In this document: piece by piece, positions 4,986-5,041 of the stretch | How the letters are laid out: each line of letters begins with the position of its first letter | How positions within the stretch are numbered: position 1 is the stretch's first letter | From: Gammaproteobacteria bacterium | Lineage (GTDB): Bacteria; Pseudomonadota; Gammaproteobacteria; Natronospirales; REEB76 | DNA length: 5,041 bases | NCBI GenBank assembly: GCA_027317045.1 | Contig: DAHVFI010000076.1 | Coordinates: 1-5,041 of the forward strand | Direction: 5' to 3' | The notes under the pieces: generated by a model | Told to the model about the DNA's origin: nothing | Seen by the model: the letters and a program-made list of their open reading frames with translations, nothing else | The model's database searches: none | Position numbers and translations under genes: made by a program

Positions 4986-5041
4986 CGGAAGAGTGACTAC
5001 CTTGTATTGCTTTTCCGGGATCCATTAAGACCATTTCATCA

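Noticed and set aside
4986..5041. Possible terminator after the HD-GYP gene
   Set aside because: CGGAA (4986-4990) and TTCCG in the tail are complementary but more than 20 nt apart with no T-run; too weak, and the window ends.

Overview
The window looks like chromosomal DNA of a proteobacterium, most likely a gammaproteobacterium (a betaproteobacterium is not excluded). The indications are a LexA close in layout to the Escherichia coli protein, an SOS box of the CTGT-N8-ACAG type, a DUF3391/HD-GYP protein, and the overall moderately GC-rich, tightly packed gene style. No insertion sequence, CRISPR array, tRNA or rRNA was seen, and nothing suggests a phage or plasmid.

Layout: (1) bases 1-205, the last two membrane helices of a Cu(I)-exporting P1B-type ATPase (CopA type), running in from the left. 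(2) 442-2109, an aldo/keto reductase and a glutathione S-transferase-like protein 18 nt apart on the same strand, probably one transcript for carbonyl/electrophile metabolism. (3) 2260-2935, lexA with a textbook sigma70 promoter overlapped by a single perfect SOS box, so the repressor gene is autoregulated. (4) 2970-2993, a strong hairpin between convergent genes that can end transcription from both sides. (5) 3047-3373 on the minus strand, a small secreted protein with four Met-Glu-His-Lys-Lys repeats. (6) 3374-3716, a 343-nt divergent intergenic region unusually rich in possible regulatory structure. (7) 3717-4985, a DUF3391 + HD-GYP cyclic-di-GMP phosphodiesterase. Bases 4986-5041 show no gene.

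The conventional genes are export of copper, detoxification, the DNA-damage response and second-messenger turnover; they do not form one pathway. The part most worth a second look is the divergent segment between the Met/His/Lys-repeat protein and the HD-GYP gene. It holds a canonical G-quadruplex motif on the minus strand, two adjacent GC hairpins, four copies of GGGTCC/GGACCC (one displayed in a hairpin loop and complementary to two downstream copies), a pair of 8-bp direct repeats 20 bp apart, and a 16-bp perfect dyad that contains both possible start codons of the HD-GYP gene. That region, with the repeat protein itself, is the best candidate here for something undescribed; whether any of it functions is inference.
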